Source: Cognatundibacterium luofuense | Lineage (GTDB): Bacteria > Pseudomonadota > Gammaproteobacteria > Burkholderiales > Burkholderiaceae_D | NCBI RefSeq assembly: GCF_018139685.1 | Contig: NZ_JAGSPN010000001.1 | Location: 682,001-746,000 of the forward strand | Length of the DNA stretch: 64,000 nt | Direction of reading: 5' to 3' | Shown: piece after piece, positions 63,057 through 64,000 of the stretch | How the letters are laid out: each line of letters starts with the position of its first letter | Numbering within the stretch: the stretch's first letter is position 1 | Translations under genes and position numbers: made by a program | The notes under the pieces: generated by a model | Seen by the model: only the letters and a program-made list of their open reading frames with translations | Databases searched by the model: none | Told to the model about the DNA's origin: nothing

Positions 63057-64000
63057 TGAATCGTTTTTTGCGTGACAGTTACTGGCATTTGCTGTGTCAC
63101 CGCACTGAGCTTCCGGAAAGTGGTGACTACCTTCGCTTACAGTGGCTGGGTGAAGATGTTGTCGTGGCCAATGATCAGGGAGACCTGATCGTATTTGATA
63201 ATGTTTGTCCCCATCGTGGAGCGCGTTTCTTTTCGAATGACTCCGGTAATGGACCTGTCAGTTGCCCGTATCACGGCTGGACATTTCGTGGCGGCGAGTT
63301 GCATATTCCGTGTCGCCACAAATTTCGTGAGCAAGAGCTTAACGGATTGCATATCGGTTCGCTGAATCTCGCGTGGTGTGGCGATTTTTTGTTTGCTTCG
63401 GTGAAGCCGCTTAAGTCACTGGAGAGTCAACTGGCAGGCATGTTTGACAGGCTTGCAGCAATCTCAATGGACATTTACGGACGTCACGACTGGAATGCTT
63501 ACACTTACAACTGTGACTGGAAAATCGCAATTGAGAATGGCCTTGATTCGCTGCACACACCATTCGTTCATACGAACTCTCTTGGGCGTTTGCACTTGTC
63601 TGATCCTGTCAACTATTATGAAGCTGCAAACTCACTTGCATGCTTCGAAATCGCTGACCCACAAATGTTGCGGCGCCTGAAGACTGTCGGAAAACTGTTC
63701 CAGCTATCGGAACAGTTTCAAGGTTATATGAGCATGTTCATATTCCCGTTTACGATGCTGACATCAACTTTTGGCTATTCTTATTCGTTGCAGCACTTTT
63801 TTCCCGCGAAGGAATCCGGCCAGACCGGGTTTTACAGTCGTTTACTAAAGGGAGTATTGCGCCCAGGCTTGGATGCTGCAGCCTTGCAGCATTTTTTTGA
63901 CTCAACGGCGCAAGTTAACCGGATGGTATTTGAGGAAGATCACGCTGTTTGCCGTCAGATAGATTTTTCCCGCTACGACTGGCGTGACTTATCCCGATTG
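63056..64000 (+). CDS. Rieske-type oxygenase, N-terminal 315 residues (window edge)
   Basis: An open frame from ATG 63056 runs to the end of the window. A Rieske [2Fe-2S] domain is near the N-terminus (VCPHRGARFF and SCPYHGWTF, Cys/His pairs). The catalytic domain carries ENGLDSLHTPFVHTNSL with the Asp/His mononuclear-iron facial triad. Such ring-hydroxylating-type oxygenases use O2 and electrons from a reductase. In this operon it could hydroxylate or desaturate the acyl-sugar or the sugar itself. The C-terminus and any reductase lie outside the window. Confidence 0.9.
   Translation, partial: MNRFLRDSYWHLLCHRTELPESGDYLRLQWLGEDVVVANDQGDLIVFDNVCPHRGARFFSNDSGNGPVSCPYHGWTFRGGELHIPCRHKFREQELNGLHIGSLNLAWCGDFLFASVKPLKSLESQLAGMFDRLAAISMDIYGRHDWNAYTYNCDWKIAIENGLDSLHTPFVHTNSLGRLHLSDPVNYYEAANSLACFEIADPQMLRRLKTVGKLFQLSEQFQGYMSMFIFPFTMLTSTFGYSYSLQHFFPAKESGQTGFYSRLLKGVLRPGLDAAALQHFFDSTAQVNRMVFEEDHAVCRQIDFSRYDWRDLSRL

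Overview
The window looks like chromosomal DNA of a Burkholderiales betaproteobacterium, probably Oxalobacteraceae. This is an inference from protein style and gene neighbourhoods (Hda-HAD-PcnB-FolK-PanB, RecA-RecX-SucCD, tandem pilins with a TfpX/TfpZ-type accessory protein and a PglL-type transferase). I see no rRNA, tRNA, CRISPR array, transposase or prophage gene. Coding density is high, and many genes overlap by 1-14 bp, suggesting translational coupling.

1-4.5 kb: the end of a DASH cryptochrome, an Fe-S photolyase-like protein, a short-chain dehydrogenase, and two tandem paralogous periplasmic proteins of unknown function. 4.5-12.6 kb: a complete potassium system, transcribed leftwards as a 30-codon membrane ORF, kdpF, kdpA, kdpB, kdpC, kdpD, kdpE, with a KdpE-like operator upstream. 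12.7-19.3 kb: a TorF-type porin, then a leftward housekeeping operon (perM-type permease, hda, HAD phosphatase, pcnB, folK, DUF486 protein, panB). 19.4-23 kb: purM, a lipoprotein S41 peptidase and tag. 23-27.2 kb: the Anbu proteasome-like protease with its transglutaminase, alpha-E and circularly permuted ATP-grasp partners. 27.4-31.9 kb: a two-component system with a two-subunit sodium:solute symporter. 32.2-35.6 kb: a large secreted GH31 glycosidase with carbohydrate-binding modules.

35.8-43.1 kb: a leftward minor-pilin operon (pilE-fimT-pilV-pilW-pilX-pilY1), divergent from LexA-controlled recA-recX and then sucCD. 47.8-53.5 kb: a PP2C phosphatase, an FHA protein, three tandem type IV pilins, a pilin accessory protein and a PglL-type O-oligosaccharyltransferase. 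moaC and a BepA-like M48 protease follow. 55.7-64 kb: a rightward operon running off the window: a small unknown protein, a TPR-GT41 O-GlcNAc-transferase-like enzyme, a VioA-like sugar aminotransferase, two KAS III enzymes flanking an acyl carrier protein, an SDR, a NeuD/PglD-like acyltransferase and a Rieske oxygenase. Together these could make an N-acylated 4-amino-4,6-dideoxyglucose and attach sugars to a surface protein.

Three signals are not explained by gene calling alone. The major pilin and the glycosylation operon each have a strong -24/-12 (sigma-54) promoter match, suggesting shared RpoN control; a weaker match precedes the third pilin. A degenerate intergenic repeat of about 90 bp occurs four times, in both orientations. 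A 631-bp region between recX and sucC carries promoter-like and hairpin elements but no convincing gene.
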